Shown here: positions 1-9,700 of the stretch, piece after piece | Numbering within the stretch: the first letter of the stretch is position 1 | Layout of the letters: each line of letters starts with the position of its first letter | DNA from: Stigmatella erecta | GTDB lineage: Bacteria > Myxococcota > Myxococcia > Myxococcales > Myxococcaceae | Reading direction: 5' to 3' | Assembly (NCBI RefSeq): GCF_900111745.1 | Contig: NZ_FOIJ01000014.1 | Coordinates: 62,001 to 126,000 of the forward strand | DNA length: 64,000 nucleotides | Program-made: the position numbers and the translations under genes | The notes under the pieces: generated by a model | Told to the model about the DNA's origin: nothing | Databases searched by the model: none | The model's input: the letters and a program-made list of their open reading frames with translations, nothing else

Positions 1-66
1 CTTCAAAACCGGTGAGGGGCCGTGAGAACGGTCCCTGGTGAGTTCGATTCTCATGCCCTACCGCCA
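1..66 (+). tRNA. selC: tRNA-Sec (anticodon TCA), 3' portion, 5' end outside window
   Basis: Reads UGA as selenocysteine. The window opens in the anticodon loop (CTTCAAA, anticodon TCA). It then shows the 3' anticodon-stem strand, a long variable arm whose GGGGCC and GGTCCC pair over 6 bp, a T arm with GTGAG/CTCAT around a TTCGATT loop, an 8-nt acceptor strand GCCCTACC, discriminator G and an encoded CCA at 64-66. The long arm and overall layout closely follow the E. coli selC 3' half from memory. The D arm and 5' acceptor strand are not visible, so intactness of the gene cannot be judged. selC is a classic integration site for genomic islands. Confidence 0.9.
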
Positions 67-552
67 TTTACGCGGCTGCAACCGCCCAGGCTGCCGCGAA
101 CAAGGTACGAGTCCTGGTCGCCGGTCAATACCAAGTTTCTCCCCGCCTTCAGCAGTGCCATGAGGAAAACGTGCCGCTCCGCTCGGAGTCAGGGGAACCA
201 CGCGGCCGAACGGGCCTCCTCGCCATGAAGCGAATGGACAAGAACGGGGTTGCGGCCACGAAGATCGCGAAGGGCGTCACCCTGCATCCCGTGAGTGCTA
301 TCGGTCTGTTGGAGGTTAATAGCTACCGCGCCAGCGGGATTGTTGCCGTGGGACTGTCACTGGCGGCGCCTGCCGGAGCATTACCCTGGACTGCGGCCGG
401 AGCCGAACTGGTGGGCCCCGGGCGCCGCGCGCTGCGTGTGCGGCCTCCTTGGCAGAGTGAGCCGATCGGGCCCGGCGTGTTTACGTCCCGGGTCGTGATC
501 GAGACAAAGGCAACGGAGCAGGAGACCCGGGGCCGCTTCACACTGGTATTGC
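67..552. other. Region of about 490 bp without a convincing gene
   Basis: Between selC and the lipoprotein gene no frame shows a recognisable full-length protein. The only suggestive segment is the short recombinase-like stretch at 204-317. No clear promoter, terminator or repeat was seen. The promoter of the lipoprotein gene should lie here, but I cannot place it. Confidence 0.5.
204..317 (+). pseudogene. Possible remnant of a serine-recombinase (resolvase) C-terminal HTH
   Basis: The frame starting at 171 encodes a short stretch including GVAATKIAK and ending LLEV. It resembles the helix-turn-helix tail of resolvase/invertase proteins (pattern G-x-x-A-T-x-I-A-K followed about 15 residues later by a Y-R-L-L-E-like end). 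The second helix is altered and no catalytic domain lies upstream, so if real it is only a decayed fragment. The inference rests on pattern resemblance alone. The position just after selC is what makes it worth recording. Confidence 0.25.
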
Positions 553-1824
553 ATGAGTATGTGCTCGTCACGAGAACCAGGAGCGTTCCGCACGTGGCCA
601 CGGTGGTGGATTCCTCTCCTGCTGGTACTCCTCACAGGATGCAGCAGCCCCCAAAGAGCGGTGCGCCTGAACACCGGCCGTGGCTCGCCCCTCGTGTTCT
701 CACCGCACTCCGGTGCCCAGCCGGTGGAACTGGAAGAGGACGACTTCGAGCAGGCCGTGGAAGCCTTGGCCCGCGCAGTTCGGCCGTCCACTCGCCCCCA
801 GAAAGCCGCACGACGACTGTTCGAGACGGAGCCGCGCAGCGGTTCGTACTTGTACGATCCTCGCAGCCGTCGCGTCACCCCGCTGGAACCAGGCAAACAC
901 CTAGAGAGCGAACAACCTGCGGCAGAGGTGGAGTTGACGCGTACCTACCTGCGCTGGTGCGAGCACACTGCAAGACCCGGCGACTGCCTGCGCTTGCTGG
1001 CCGAGAGCCCCACGGTCACCGGGGATGGACGCTACGCCCTGGCCCTGGCCATGGCCCAAGGCATCGTGACCGAGGAGCTGATGGACGCTTTCAAGGACAT
1101 GGCCGACCCCCAAGCCATGCTCACCACCGTCCTCTGGACCTGGACCACGTACATGATCCTGCTCGCGGTGCCCGAACCCGTCTCGAAAGGGCTCGCCGCC
1201 GTGATGACCGCCACGCTCATCGCCTACGTGGGCGTCGACACCTTCTGGAACCTTATCGTGGGTTTCAAGCAACTGGTGGCAGCGGCCAACCGAGCCACCA
1301 CGTTTGACGAACTGCGCGTGGAGGGAGAGCGCTACGGCAAGCTCATGGGCCGAAGCGCTGCGCGTGCGTTCGCCATACTGGCCATGGCGGCCATCGGCAA
1401 CACGGCAACCGGGCTGGCGACGAAGGTTCAGAAGTTCCCAGGTGCCGCCCAGGCGGCGGTACAGGCCGAGTCGCAACTGGGCATCCGGCTCGTGGCGGTT
1501 GGGGAAGTGGAGATGGTCGCCGTGAGTGCCGAGACCGTCACCATCGCCCTGGCGCCGGGCGCGGTGGCGATGACGATGCGAGGACGGCAGACCAGCTCTA
1601 ACGCATCGGAGTCAATCAAGTCCCTGAAAGCACGACTGGTGGAACATCAGCAGAAATTGGCGGATTACAAGGGCGATCCCGATGCTTTCGACAACCAAGG
1701 CATCTTGAGGAACGCCCCCTCACCGGAGGTCCGGCAGAGGATCATCAACGGCCGGATCAAGCACTTGGAGGACGAGATCCGAGCCTTCGAGAAGGCCATC
1801 AGAGACTTGGGAGGAGAACCATGA
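553..1824 (+). CDS. Lipoprotein with a polymorphic toxin-like C-terminus (Sit-type family)
   Basis: A 423-residue lipoprotein. The signal peptide has a Trp/Leu-rich core and a lipobox LTGC, with the lipidated Cys at residue 30. Residues about 55-130 form a conserved-looking acidic and Trp/Cys-containing part. Residues about 155-260 contain two or more hydrophobic stretches (from VLWTWTTYMILLAVPEPV onward). The last 65 residues form a separate charged helical domain beginning near IKSLKARLVEHQQKL and containing DAFDNQGILRNAP. From memory the body resembles myxobacterial SitA-type lipoproteins, which pass between kin by outer-membrane exchange and carry variable C-terminal toxin domains, and the tail resembles C-terminal domains of other polymorphic toxins. 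The next gene overlaps its stop by 4 bp, as expected for a cognate immunity protein. The catalytic activity is unknown. Start chosen so the lipobox falls near residue 30; no strong Shine-Dalgarno is visible, and Met3 (559) is an alternative. Confidence 0.7.
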   Translation: MSMCSSREPGAFRTWPRWWIPLLLVLLTGCSSPQRAVRLNTGRGSPLVFSPHSGAQPVELEEDDFEQAVEALARAVRPSTRPQKAARRLFETEPRSGSYLYDPRSRRVTPLEPGKHLESEQPAAEVELTRTYLRWCEHTARPGDCLRLLAESPTVTGDGRYALALAMAQGIVTEELMDAFKDMADPQAMLTTVLWTWTTYMILLAVPEPVSKGLAAVMTATLIAYVGVDTFWNLIVGFKQLVAAANRATTFDELRVEGERYGKLMGRSAARAFAILAMAAIGNTATGLATKVQKFPGAAQAAVQAESQLGIRLVAVGEVEMVAVSAETVTIALAPGAVAMTMRGRQTSSNASESIKSLKARLVEHQQKLADYKGDPDAFDNQGILRNAPSPEVRQRIINGRIKHLEDEIRAFEKAIRDLGGEP

Positions 1825-2114
1825 AGATTCAGCTTTCCGGCCTGCGCCAAGCGGCAAATGCCCTGTTCGACCATCTGGAGCAAACTGGCCGTACGGAGAT
1901 CGAAGTCACCGAAGACTTTTACTGGAGCGTCCCGGAGAAGCACTTGTACTCGGTATACACACCCCCACCCGAGTCCGAGCTAACGCTGGGACAGTTGTCT
2001 GATGACTGGAACGAGGTGGCGAAGATCGCATCGGGCCAACGTCTCCCGACCGCCTATGCCCTGGTCTGGCTCTCGTCGCTCTTGCGTCTCATCGGCACGA
2101 AGCTCGTCTCCTGA
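1821..2114 (+). CDS. Small protein, probable immunity partner of the upstream lipoprotein toxin
   Basis: A 97-residue soluble protein whose ATG overlaps the stop of the lipoprotein gene (ATGA), implying translational coupling and stoichiometric expression. It has no signal peptide, is acidic at the N-terminal half (EIEVTEDFYW) and ends with a hydrophobic helix (ALVWLSSLLRLIG). The pattern FYW...LYxVY...LTxGQLxDDW...YALVWL resembles small proteins I recall beside polymorphic toxins with similar C-termini. Position, size and coupling are the main support for the immunity role; this is inference rather than a proven family assignment. Confidence 0.6.
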   Translation: MKIQLSGLRQAANALFDHLEQTGRTEIEVTEDFYWSVPEKHLYSVYTPPPESELTLGQLSDDWNEVAKIASGQRLPTAYALVWLSSLLRLIGTKLVS

Positions 2115-2120
2115 AGGGAC

Positions 2121-2145
2121 CACGGGGGGCGCACCGCCCCCCGTG
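2121..2145. terminator. Bidirectional hairpin between converging transcription units
   Basis: A perfect 11-bp inverted repeat, CACGGGGGGCG and its complement around a 3-nt loop, lies 6 bp after the toxin/immunity pair and 9 bp after the 3' end of mxaA. It is the only structure between two convergent units. Neither side has a T-run, so it may act as an RNA-stabilising or Rho-assisted end as well as an intrinsic terminator. Confidence 0.65.
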
Positions 2146-2154
2146 TTAGGGCAT

Positions 2155-5100
2155 TCACCTCGTCTCGGGGGCGTTGAGAAAGCCGCGGTGCACGAGTGAC
2201 GAGAGGTAGGTTGAAATCAAGGCGGCGTCCACCGATGGGCAAGACGTGCCCGTTCCTTCCAGGGCCTTCAGCGTGTGGCCACTGTCGCAGACCACCATCC
2301 GCGGCCCTCCAACGCTCCGGTCCTCGGGCGGAACCTGCTGAAGGAACATGAGCAGATCTCCCAGCTCGCTGTCAGACGAAGCCACAGCGCCAAGTTGCGC
2401 GAGCCATTCGTCATAGGCGAGGACACGCAACCCATACCCAAAGGCTCGCATGTGGCTCCACATCTCATCGGCGCGCACGAACTGCGGGTTGACGAGGTGA
2501 TAGGTCTGGCCAATCGACTCCGGGCGCATGGACAGATCCACGATGGCGCTGCTGACGTAATCGACGGGCGTCAGGTCGAGCAGGGCATCGACGCTGGGAG
2601 CCATCCCCATCCGGACGCATCCCTTGAGGGTCCTGCACACCAGATCGTCCGTGTTCCAGGCACCGGTCCGGCTGTCGCCGGTCACCCGCCCCGGCCGAAG
2701 GATGGTCACCGGAAGCCCTCGCCGCGAAGCCTCCCTCACGAGTTTCTCAGCAACCCACTTGCTCTGTGCGTAGCCTCCCACCAGGCTCGTGGGCCCTTCC
2801 AGGGGCTCATCCTCCCGGATGGGAGCCTTGCGCCCCAGAGGCAACACCGAGACCGTCGAGACGTAGTGCAACGGCTTGATGCGCGTCCGCGTGGCCAGCC
2901 GGAGGATCTCCCGCGTGCCGAGCACATTGGCCGCTCGCATGGACTCGTACGGATAGAGGAAATTGACGAGGGCGCCGTTGTGATAAATGGCGTCCACCTC
3001 TTCCGAGAGCCGCTGGAACTCCGCCTCCGAAAGCCCCAACAGGGGCTGGCCGATGTCCCCTCGGAGGGGAACGATGCGCGGCGCCAGGGCCTCGTTCCAC
3101 AGCGAGTAGCTCTCCAGGTTCTTGCGAATCCTGAGCATCCCGTCCTGCTCCGTCTTGGAACGCACCAGGCAATAGATGCGTGCATCTGTCTTGCGACAGA
3201 GTTCCTCCAGCAGGAAGGCCCCCAGGAAGCCCGTGGCACCGGTCAGCAGAACGGTGCGCAACGCCCCCGCCACGGGCGGAAGTGCCTTGCCCAGCGCAAT
3301 CCCGGCATCCAGCACGGCATCCGCTTCCATCTCCGCCGTCACATCGTGGGCTGGCAGCGAGCCTGTCTTGGCGGCCTCGATGGCCCGTGTCATCTCTTCC
3401 AGGGTCGGTGCCTGCAACAGGGCACGCAGCGGAATGTCCGCCCCAGACGCCGAGCGCGCGAGGACGAGCACCCGGTAAAGCAGCAACGAGTGCCCTCCGA
3501 GCTCGAAGAAGTTGTCGTGGACACCGATCTGTTCCACGCCCAAGACCTGGCGCCAGATGGCGGCCAGGGACTCTTCACCGGCAGTCCGCGGCGCAACGTG
3601 CTCCTTCGCCGGCCCGGCATGCATGCGCTCCGGCGCCGGGAGCGCGGCACGATCCACCTTTCCATTCGGCGTGAGCGGCAACGCACCAAGGCTCACGAAC
3701 AAAAAGGGAACCATGTACTCGGGCAGCTTGGACTTCAGGTAGTCGCGCAGCTCGGCTGGGTCGAGCGCCTTCTCCCCACGCCCGACCACGTAAGCCACAA
3801 GCTGCTTGTCCGCCCCCAGTCCCTCCCGCACCACGACCACGGCGTCGCGGACCCCTGGGTGCTCCAGCAGCGCCGCGCCGATCTCTCCAAGCTCGATGCG
3901 GAAGCCACGGAGCTTCACCTGGTGATCCATCCGGCCCAGGTACTCGAGCTGCCCGTCCGGAAGCCACCGCGCCAGATCTCCCGTTCTGTACAGGCGGGCC
4001 TCGGGGGCTCCACCGAAGGGAGAATGAACGAACCTTTCCGCCGTGAGTTCCGGCCGGCCCAGGTACCCGCGCGCGACCCCGAGACCCCCGATGTAGACCT
4101 CGCCCGGCACACCGATGGGCATCGGCTCCCTGTTCGAGTCCAACACATACACCTGGGTATTCCCGACAGGGCGCCCGATGGTCGGCGTCTGCCCACGGCT
4201 CACCCGGGTGAACGTCGAGTAGGTCGTCGTCTCGCTCGGACCATAGAGGTTGAACACATCCCGCACGTGGTCGAGCTGGTAGATCTGATCGACCAGCGCT
4301 CCCGCGAGCGCCTCACCCGCCAGGTTCACGATGGCCACCGAAGACGGCACGGCGCCCGACCGCAGAAGCGCGCCCATGGCCGATGGGACGGTGTTGATGA
4401 GCGTCACCTCCCGCGCCGCAGGCAGCTCAGGCAACTCCAGCGCGTTCTTCGCGACGATCACCTTCGCCCCGCAGCACAGGGGGGTGAAAAGCTCGAAGAC
4501 CGAGAGGTCGAAACAGATCGACGTCGAGGCCAGAGTTCCCGCCAGTTCCTTGGGCGAGAAGACGCTCATGGCCCATATCAGGAAGGCCACGGCGTTGCGG
4601 TGCTCGATCATGACCCCCTTGGGCTTGCCGGTGGAGCCCGAGGTGTAGATGAGGTAGGCGATCGCATCCGGCGCCGTGGTGCGCTCGGGGTTCGTCTCGC
4701 GCTCGGCTCCAATGGCCGGCCAGTCCGTATCCAGGCACACCACCCGCGCCTGGGTGGAAGGAAGCTCCGCGACGAGGCGCTGCTGCGTGAGCAGCACGGG
4801 CACCTGGGCATCCTCGAGGATCAGCGCCAGCCGCTCCTTCGGATAGGCGGGATCCAACGGGACATAGGCCCCCCCCGCTTTGAGGATGGCCAGCAGCCCG
4901 ATGACGACATCTTCCGTGCGCTCGACGCAGAGACCGATGCGCTCCTCGGGCCGTACGCCGAGCCGCCGCAGATAGTGAGCCAGCTGGTTTGCCCGGCGGT
5001 TGAGCTCCGCATAGGTGAGGGTCCGCTGCCCGCTCACCACGGCCACGGCCTGGGGGGTCCGCTCCACCTGGGCCTGCACGAGCTCATGCATGCACACCGC

Positions 5101-6702
5101 GGGGACGCTGAGCGCTGGACCCTTCCAATCGGAGAGGAGCCTCCCGCGCTCTTCCGCCGTCAACAGCGGCAGCTTCGACAACGGCATCTCGGGGTGCGCC
5201 ACGATGGACTCAAGCAGCACCTGGAAATGCCCCACCATCCGCTCGGCCGTCGAGGCGTCGAACACCTCCCGCGAGTACTCCAGCATGCCGGCCAGGCCCT
5301 TCTCGCCCGAAGCCAGAATGAGCGAGAGCTCGAACTTGGCCACCCCCTCCACGCTGCCATCCGGAGCGCCATTCAGGAAGGACCAGCTCGTCCCCGGCAG
5401 CTCCAGCGCCGGCGCTGGAATGTTCTCCAGCGTGAAGCAGGCACGCACCAGCGGGTTAAGCCCACCGTCGCGCGACGCGCCAACCGCCTGCACCACCTCG
5501 CTGAACGGCAGCGCCTGATAGTCCAGTGCTTCGAGCACGGTCTTGCGAGCACGGCCGAGCCACTGTGTGAAGGTCGGCTCGCCCGACAGATCGCACCGGA
5601 GCGCGAGGGTATTGGCGATGAAGCCGATGAGCTCCGCGGGCACGCTCCCACGGTTGGCGATCACCGTCCCCACACCGAAATCGGCCTGCCCGGAGTAGCG
5701 TTGCAGGAGTGCCGAGAACGAGGCGAAGAGCACCATGAAGAGGCTGCATCCCTCCCGGCTGGCGAGCTCCCGCAGGGCCTCGCTGAGCGCTGGCGACAAG
5801 GAGACGGGAACCGTGGCGCCGCGATGGCTCGTGGAGGTGGAGACAGCATGGTCCACGGGGAGCTGAAGCGGAGGCAGCCCCTTGAGCTTCTCCTTCCAGT
5901 ACGCTCGCTCGCGGGCTCCTGACTCCCCTGCCAACCACGCCCGCTCGCGCAAGGCTGAATCGGCGAACTGCATCGACACGGGCGGCAACGCCGCCGGCTG
6001 TCCCCGGACGAAGGACGCATACAGCGCCGACAGCTCCCGGACGAAGATGCCGAGAGACCAACCGTCCGTGATGATGTGGTGCTTCGTCACGAAGAGGGCG
6101 AAGTCGTCAGCTCCCAGAGCCACGAGCGCGACCCGGAAAAGCGGCCCCTTCGCCAGATCAAAGGGCTGCTGGGCCAACTCGTCCGAGCGCCGCTGAATCT
6201 CCTCCTCGCGCTGCGATTCCGTGAGCCCCGGCAACTCCACGATCGTCAGCGCCACGCCCATATCGGGAGACGCGATGACCTGCCGGGGACTTCCCTCCAC
6301 CTCTGGGAAAGACGTCCGGAGCACCTCGTGCCGCCGGACAAGCTCGTCCAGACTCCGGCGCAAGGCCTTGGTATCGAGCGCACCTCGCACCCGGAGGCCA
6401 AGATGGACGTTGTACTGCGATGTGCCAGGCGAGAGGCGATCGAGGAACCAGAGCCGCTCCTGCCCGCTGGACAGCGGGATGACTTCTGGCCTCGCGAGGG
6501 GCTGTGCCGGCTCGCTCCCCACCTCGTGCCGTGAGGAGTGCTTCCGCAGAAACACCAGGATGTCCGCCTTGTTCGCGGACAACTCGGCGCGCAGCTCCGG
6601 TGTCAGGACGGCCTTGCCTGCCTCGACCACGAGCTTGTCTCCGTCGACACGCAGGCGGACGCCCTTGGCGGCGAGGGTCCCCAACAACTCACGTACACTC
6701 AT
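2155..6702 (-). CDS. mxaA: Terminal NRPS with reductive release (MxaA): docking-C-A-PCP-R
   Basis: Condenses the finished polyketide with an amino acid and releases it by NAD(P)H reduction of the thioester. The 1515-residue order is: TubC-like N-terminal docking domain (1-55), C (about 75-510, HHIITDG at 208-214), A (about 535-1020, YTSGSTGKPKG at 686-696), PCP (GGHS, Ser1072), thioester-reductase/SDR domain (about 1145-1515, GATGFLG at 1155-1161, catalytic Tyr1311 and Lys1315 in YAQSK). The substrate pocket reads DLFNNALTYK (Asp732 to Lys1015), the code I recall for alanine in microcystin synthetase McyA. In Stigmatella aurantiaca Sga15, MxaA adds alanine and its reductase yields the 2-aminopropanol end of myxalamid. 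The ATG overlaps the stop of mxaB by 4 bp. It is the last gene of the operon. Confidence 0.9.
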   Translation of the reverse strand: MSVRELLGTLAAKGVRLRVDGDKLVVEAGKAVLTPELRAELSANKADILVFLRKHSSRHEVGSEPAQPLARPEVIPLSSGQERLWFLDRLSPGTSQYNVHLGLRVRGALDTKALRRSLDELVRRHEVLRTSFPEVEGSPRQVIASPDMGVALTIVELPGLTESQREEEIQRRSDELAQQPFDLAKGPLFRVALVALGADDFALFVTKHHIITDGWSLGIFVRELSALYASFVRGQPAALPPVSMQFADSALRERAWLAGESGARERAYWKEKLKGLPPLQLPVDHAVSTSTSHRGATVPVSLSPALSEALRELASREGCSLFMVLFASFSALLQRYSGQADFGVGTVIANRGSVPAELIGFIANTLALRCDLSGEPTFTQWLGRARKTVLEALDYQALPFSEVVQAVGASRDGGLNPLVRACFTLENIPAPALELPGTSWSFLNGAPDGSVEGVAKFELSLILASGEKGLAGMLEYSREVFDASTAERMVGHFQVLLESIVAHPEMPLSKLPLLTAEERGRLLSDWKGPALSVPAVCMHELVQAQVERTPQAVAVVSGQRTLTYAELNRRANQLAHYLRRLGVRPEERIGLCVERTEDVVIGLLAILKAGGAYVPLDPAYPKERLALILEDAQVPVLLTQQRLVAELPSTQARVVCLDTDWPAIGAERETNPERTTAPDAIAYLIYTSGSTGKPKGVMIEHRNAVAFLIWAMSVFSPKELAGTLASTSICFDLSVFELFTPLCCGAKVIVAKNALELPELPAAREVTLINTVPSAMGALLRSGAVPSSVAIVNLAGEALAGALVDQIYQLDHVRDVFNLYGPSETTTYSTFTRVSRGQTPTIGRPVGNTQVYVLDSNREPMPIGVPGEVYIGGLGVARGYLGRPELTAERFVHSPFGGAPEARLYRTGDLARWLPDGQLEYLGRMDHQVKLRGFRIELGEIGAALLEHPGVRDAVVVVREGLGADKQLVAYVVGRGEKALDPAELRDYLKSKLPEYMVPFLFVSLGALPLTPNGKVDRAALPAPERMHAGPAKEHVAPRTAGEESLAAIWRQVLGVEQIGVHDNFFELGGHSLLLYRVLVLARSASGADIPLRALLQAPTLEEMTRAIEAAKTGSLPAHDVTAEMEADAVLDAGIALGKALPPVAGALRTVLLTGATGFLGAFLLEELCRKTDARIYCLVRSKTEQDGMLRIRKNLESYSLWNEALAPRIVPLRGDIGQPLLGLSEAEFQRLSEEVDAIYHNGALVNFLYPYESMRAANVLGTREILRLATRTRIKPLHYVSTVSVLPLGRKAPIREDEPLEGPTSLVGGYAQSKWVAEKLVREASRRGLPVTILRPGRVTGDSRTGAWNTDDLVCRTLKGCVRMGMAPSVDALLDLTPVDYVSSAIVDLSMRPESIGQTYHLVNPQFVRADEMWSHMRAFGYGLRVLAYDEWLAQLGAVASSDSELGDLLMFLQQVPPEDRSVGGPRMVVCDSGHTLKALEGTGTSCPSVDAALISTYLSSLVHRGFLNAPETR

Positions 6703-9700
6703 AGGACAAAGACCTCTTTATCGTCGGTGGCGGACTCATCCACCACCGGTCCAGCACCCTCCCCCGCTCGCGCGAGCGTCTCGGCAAGGGTGCGATCCAT
6801 GACTTCACCCAGGAGATGCGCGCAGAGCGCGGTCAACGTCGGGTGCTTCCAAATCAACGAGGCCGGCAGCGACAGACCCAACCCCGACACCAACCGGTTG
6901 CGCAACTCGAGCCCCATCAGAGAGTCGAGGCCAAAGCTCTGGAGCGGCGCCTCCGGATCGATGCGCGCGGAGTCCAGACGAAGGACCCGGGCCAACTGCT
7001 CGCGAACAAACTGCTCCAAAGCCGCACGCGCCTCCTGCGGGGCCGCCGTCCGCAGCGTCTCGAGCAGGGCCAGGTCTCCCGCTCCGCCAGACTCCGTGTC
7101 CGAGCCGGCCGGAACCAGCTCCGACAACCAAGGGGAGGACTTCGCTCGGGGATAGAACTCCACCCACTTGCGAAGCTCGAGCGGCATGACCGCCATCTGG
7201 GTCACATCGCCATCGAGCAGCCGTCCCAGGATCGCGTTTCCTTCCGCAGGCGTCAGGCTGTCCGAGCCCCGCTGGGCGAGACGCTCTCCCCGGTTGGCTT
7301 GAGCCGCGGCCAGACCGACCTCCGAGAAGGGTCCCCAGTTGATGCTCAGACCGGGCAGTCCGAGCGCCCGGCGATGGTGGGCAAGCGCGTCGAGGAACGC
7401 GTTGGCCGCCACGTAGTTGCCCTGCCCCGGTGCTCCGAACAGAGAGGCCGCCGACGAGTACAGGACGAAGAAGTCGAGCGGCGCCTCACGCGTCAGGACG
7501 TGCAGGTTCCAGCCACCGAGGACCTTGGGGGCCATCACGCGCCGGAACCGCTCTACCGTCTGCTGCAACAGGACACCGTCGTCCAGCACACCCGCCGAGT
7601 GGATGATGCCTCGCAGCGGAGGCCCCCCCTCCGCGATCTCCGAGAGTACCCGGGCGAGCTGCGCCCGGTCGGACACATCTGCCCGGGCCACCCGCACTCG
7701 CGCGCCTGCGGCTTCGAGCGCGGACACCACCTCTTGCTGCTCCGGTGTCAGGGCCGTGTCACGTCCGACAAGCACCAGGTGCCCCGCGCCCTGATCCACC
7801 ATCCACTTCGCCACTGCGAGACCGAGTCCACCGAGCCCGCCGGTCACGAGGTAGGTCCCATCCGCACGAAGGCGGCGAGCCTCCACCGCGGGCACCACGA
7901 CGCGCGCCTTCGAATCGTTCAGGGTGAGGAGGCTTGCATCCCCCACGGCCGACGGCAGCCCTCCTGCCTCGACGGCTTCCCTCACTTCCTGCCAGAGGCG
8001 GGCAAACCGCTCGGGCTTGCGGCGGGCGAACTCCTGCACGTCAACCACGCACCAGGCAACATTCGCATCACCGGTATGGACCGCCGAGCCTGACGCACGC
8101 AGGTCGAGGACACGAGCCCCCTCGCTCAGCACGGACAGGCTCCGCTCGATGTCGACAGAGCCCGGCGCGACGACGGCCAGGTCCACCCCACGTCCCTCTG
8201 TCATGTCCAGGAGCCGCGTGATGGCCGAAGCATCGCTCGGATCCACGACCTGATTGGCTCCAAGCTCCCGCAGAGACGCTCGCTCTTCGTCTGTCGCGGC
8301 TGCGGCGAAGACCTCCGCCCCTCCCCTCTTGGCCAGCTTGACCGCGGCCCGCCCGAGCCCACTTGCGGCCCCGAGGATCAGCACGCGGCTTCGCTTCTCC
8401 ATCCGCCCCAGGTGGAGCAGGGCGTACCAGGCAGGCAGAACGGTCGCCGCCAGTGCGGCAGACTCTCCGTGCGACGACGATGACGGGCATTTGGCAGTGC
8501 ACCCGGTGGGAACACTCACGTGGGAGCCTAGGCCCGACGTCATCAGGACGATCCGCGCTTCACCCACCGCGACGTCCTTCACTCCCTCGCCAAGGGCCAC
8601 AACCCGCCCACTGCACCCGATAACGCCCCCATCGCCCTCCCACCGCTCCGGTCCAGAACCCTCGCCAGGTCTTCCCAGAGCAGCCACTTCAACCTCGAGT
8701 TCGATCTCGCCCGGCCCAGGCGGACGCCGCGCACCCGCTCTGAACTCCAACCGGCCTTGCGTGTCGCGCTCCAGGTGGAAGGGCCTTCCCCCCACTGGAA
8801 CCACGGCCTCGCTGGGAGACCTGCCGGGAGAGCCACGCACGATGCGGCCGACATGGCGGCCATCCATCCGAAGAGAGAGCTCCTCCTCCTCGTCCGCCAC
8901 GAGCAGCTCGCGCACCAACGCGGCCCCGGCGTCACCCGGGCCCATCGCGGCGGACACGTCCACCCGCGTGCACTTCAGCTCGGAGTGCTCTTGCGCGATC
9001 GTGCGGCCCAGGCCCCACAGCGGTGCCTGCACCACGTCCGAGGCCGACTTGTTTGCAGAGCCATGATGGACGCCTCGCGTGACGAGCCACAGCCTGGGCG
9101 GGCTCGCCAGGCTTGCCCGGGAGAGTGCCTGAACGAGATGCAGCAAGCCGGCGCACCCCATGACCGGATCCACCTCGCGAGGCTCTTGGCCCATGAGGTG
9201 GATCACCCCACGGGGAACCGAGCCCGTGCCGAATGCCTCCGCCAGCACGGCGTCGAAGGCCTGGGGCGAGGCCGCATCCACGGCGCGGCGTCCCTGCCCC
9301 GTCCCCGGGAGATCGACGCGGATGACATCGCCTTTGCGCGTCCGCAGCAGGGACTCGACCGCATCGGCAAGCTCGCTGCCGTCGGCGACGAGCAACCAGC
9401 GCCCGGTCGCCTCGGAGTTCTCGGGCAGGACAGGCTGGGCCGCGGGCTCATGCCGCCATTCGAGCGAGAAGAAGAGATCCTTGCCCTCACGCTCCGCCAC
9501 CGGGGAATCCAGCTGCTGGATTCGCAACCCGAGCGCCTCCGCCAGAAGCCGGCCGGAGGCGTCGCGCAACACAAGGTCGAACTCGTATACGCCGTTCCGC
9601 GCCCCCTCCTGCGCCCGCAGCCGCACGTGGCAGAAGGCCTCTGTCCCCGGCTGCTCGTGAATCCGCAGGCAGTCGAGCGCCACGGGCACCGCGGGACCAG

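Noticed and set aside
22-228. Small plus-strand frame starting inside the tRNA
   Set aside because: It overlaps the tRNA-Sec gene and encodes nothing recognisable.
171-1307. Plus-strand frame of 378 codons overlapping the lipoprotein gene
   Set aside because: Beyond about 320 the translation is low-complexity and overlaps the lipoprotein gene, whose lipobox and coupled partner are convincing. Only the 204-317 part was kept, as a possible remnant.
2275-5922. Very long open frame on the plus strand opposite mxaA (1215 codons), and similar ones at 10023-12551, 14438-17659, 20702-25210 and 41217-43847
   Set aside because: They lie exactly antisense to clear multidomain genes, are rich in Arg, His, Gln and Pro, and show no domain. 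They are the expected by-product of high third-position GC on the opposite strand.
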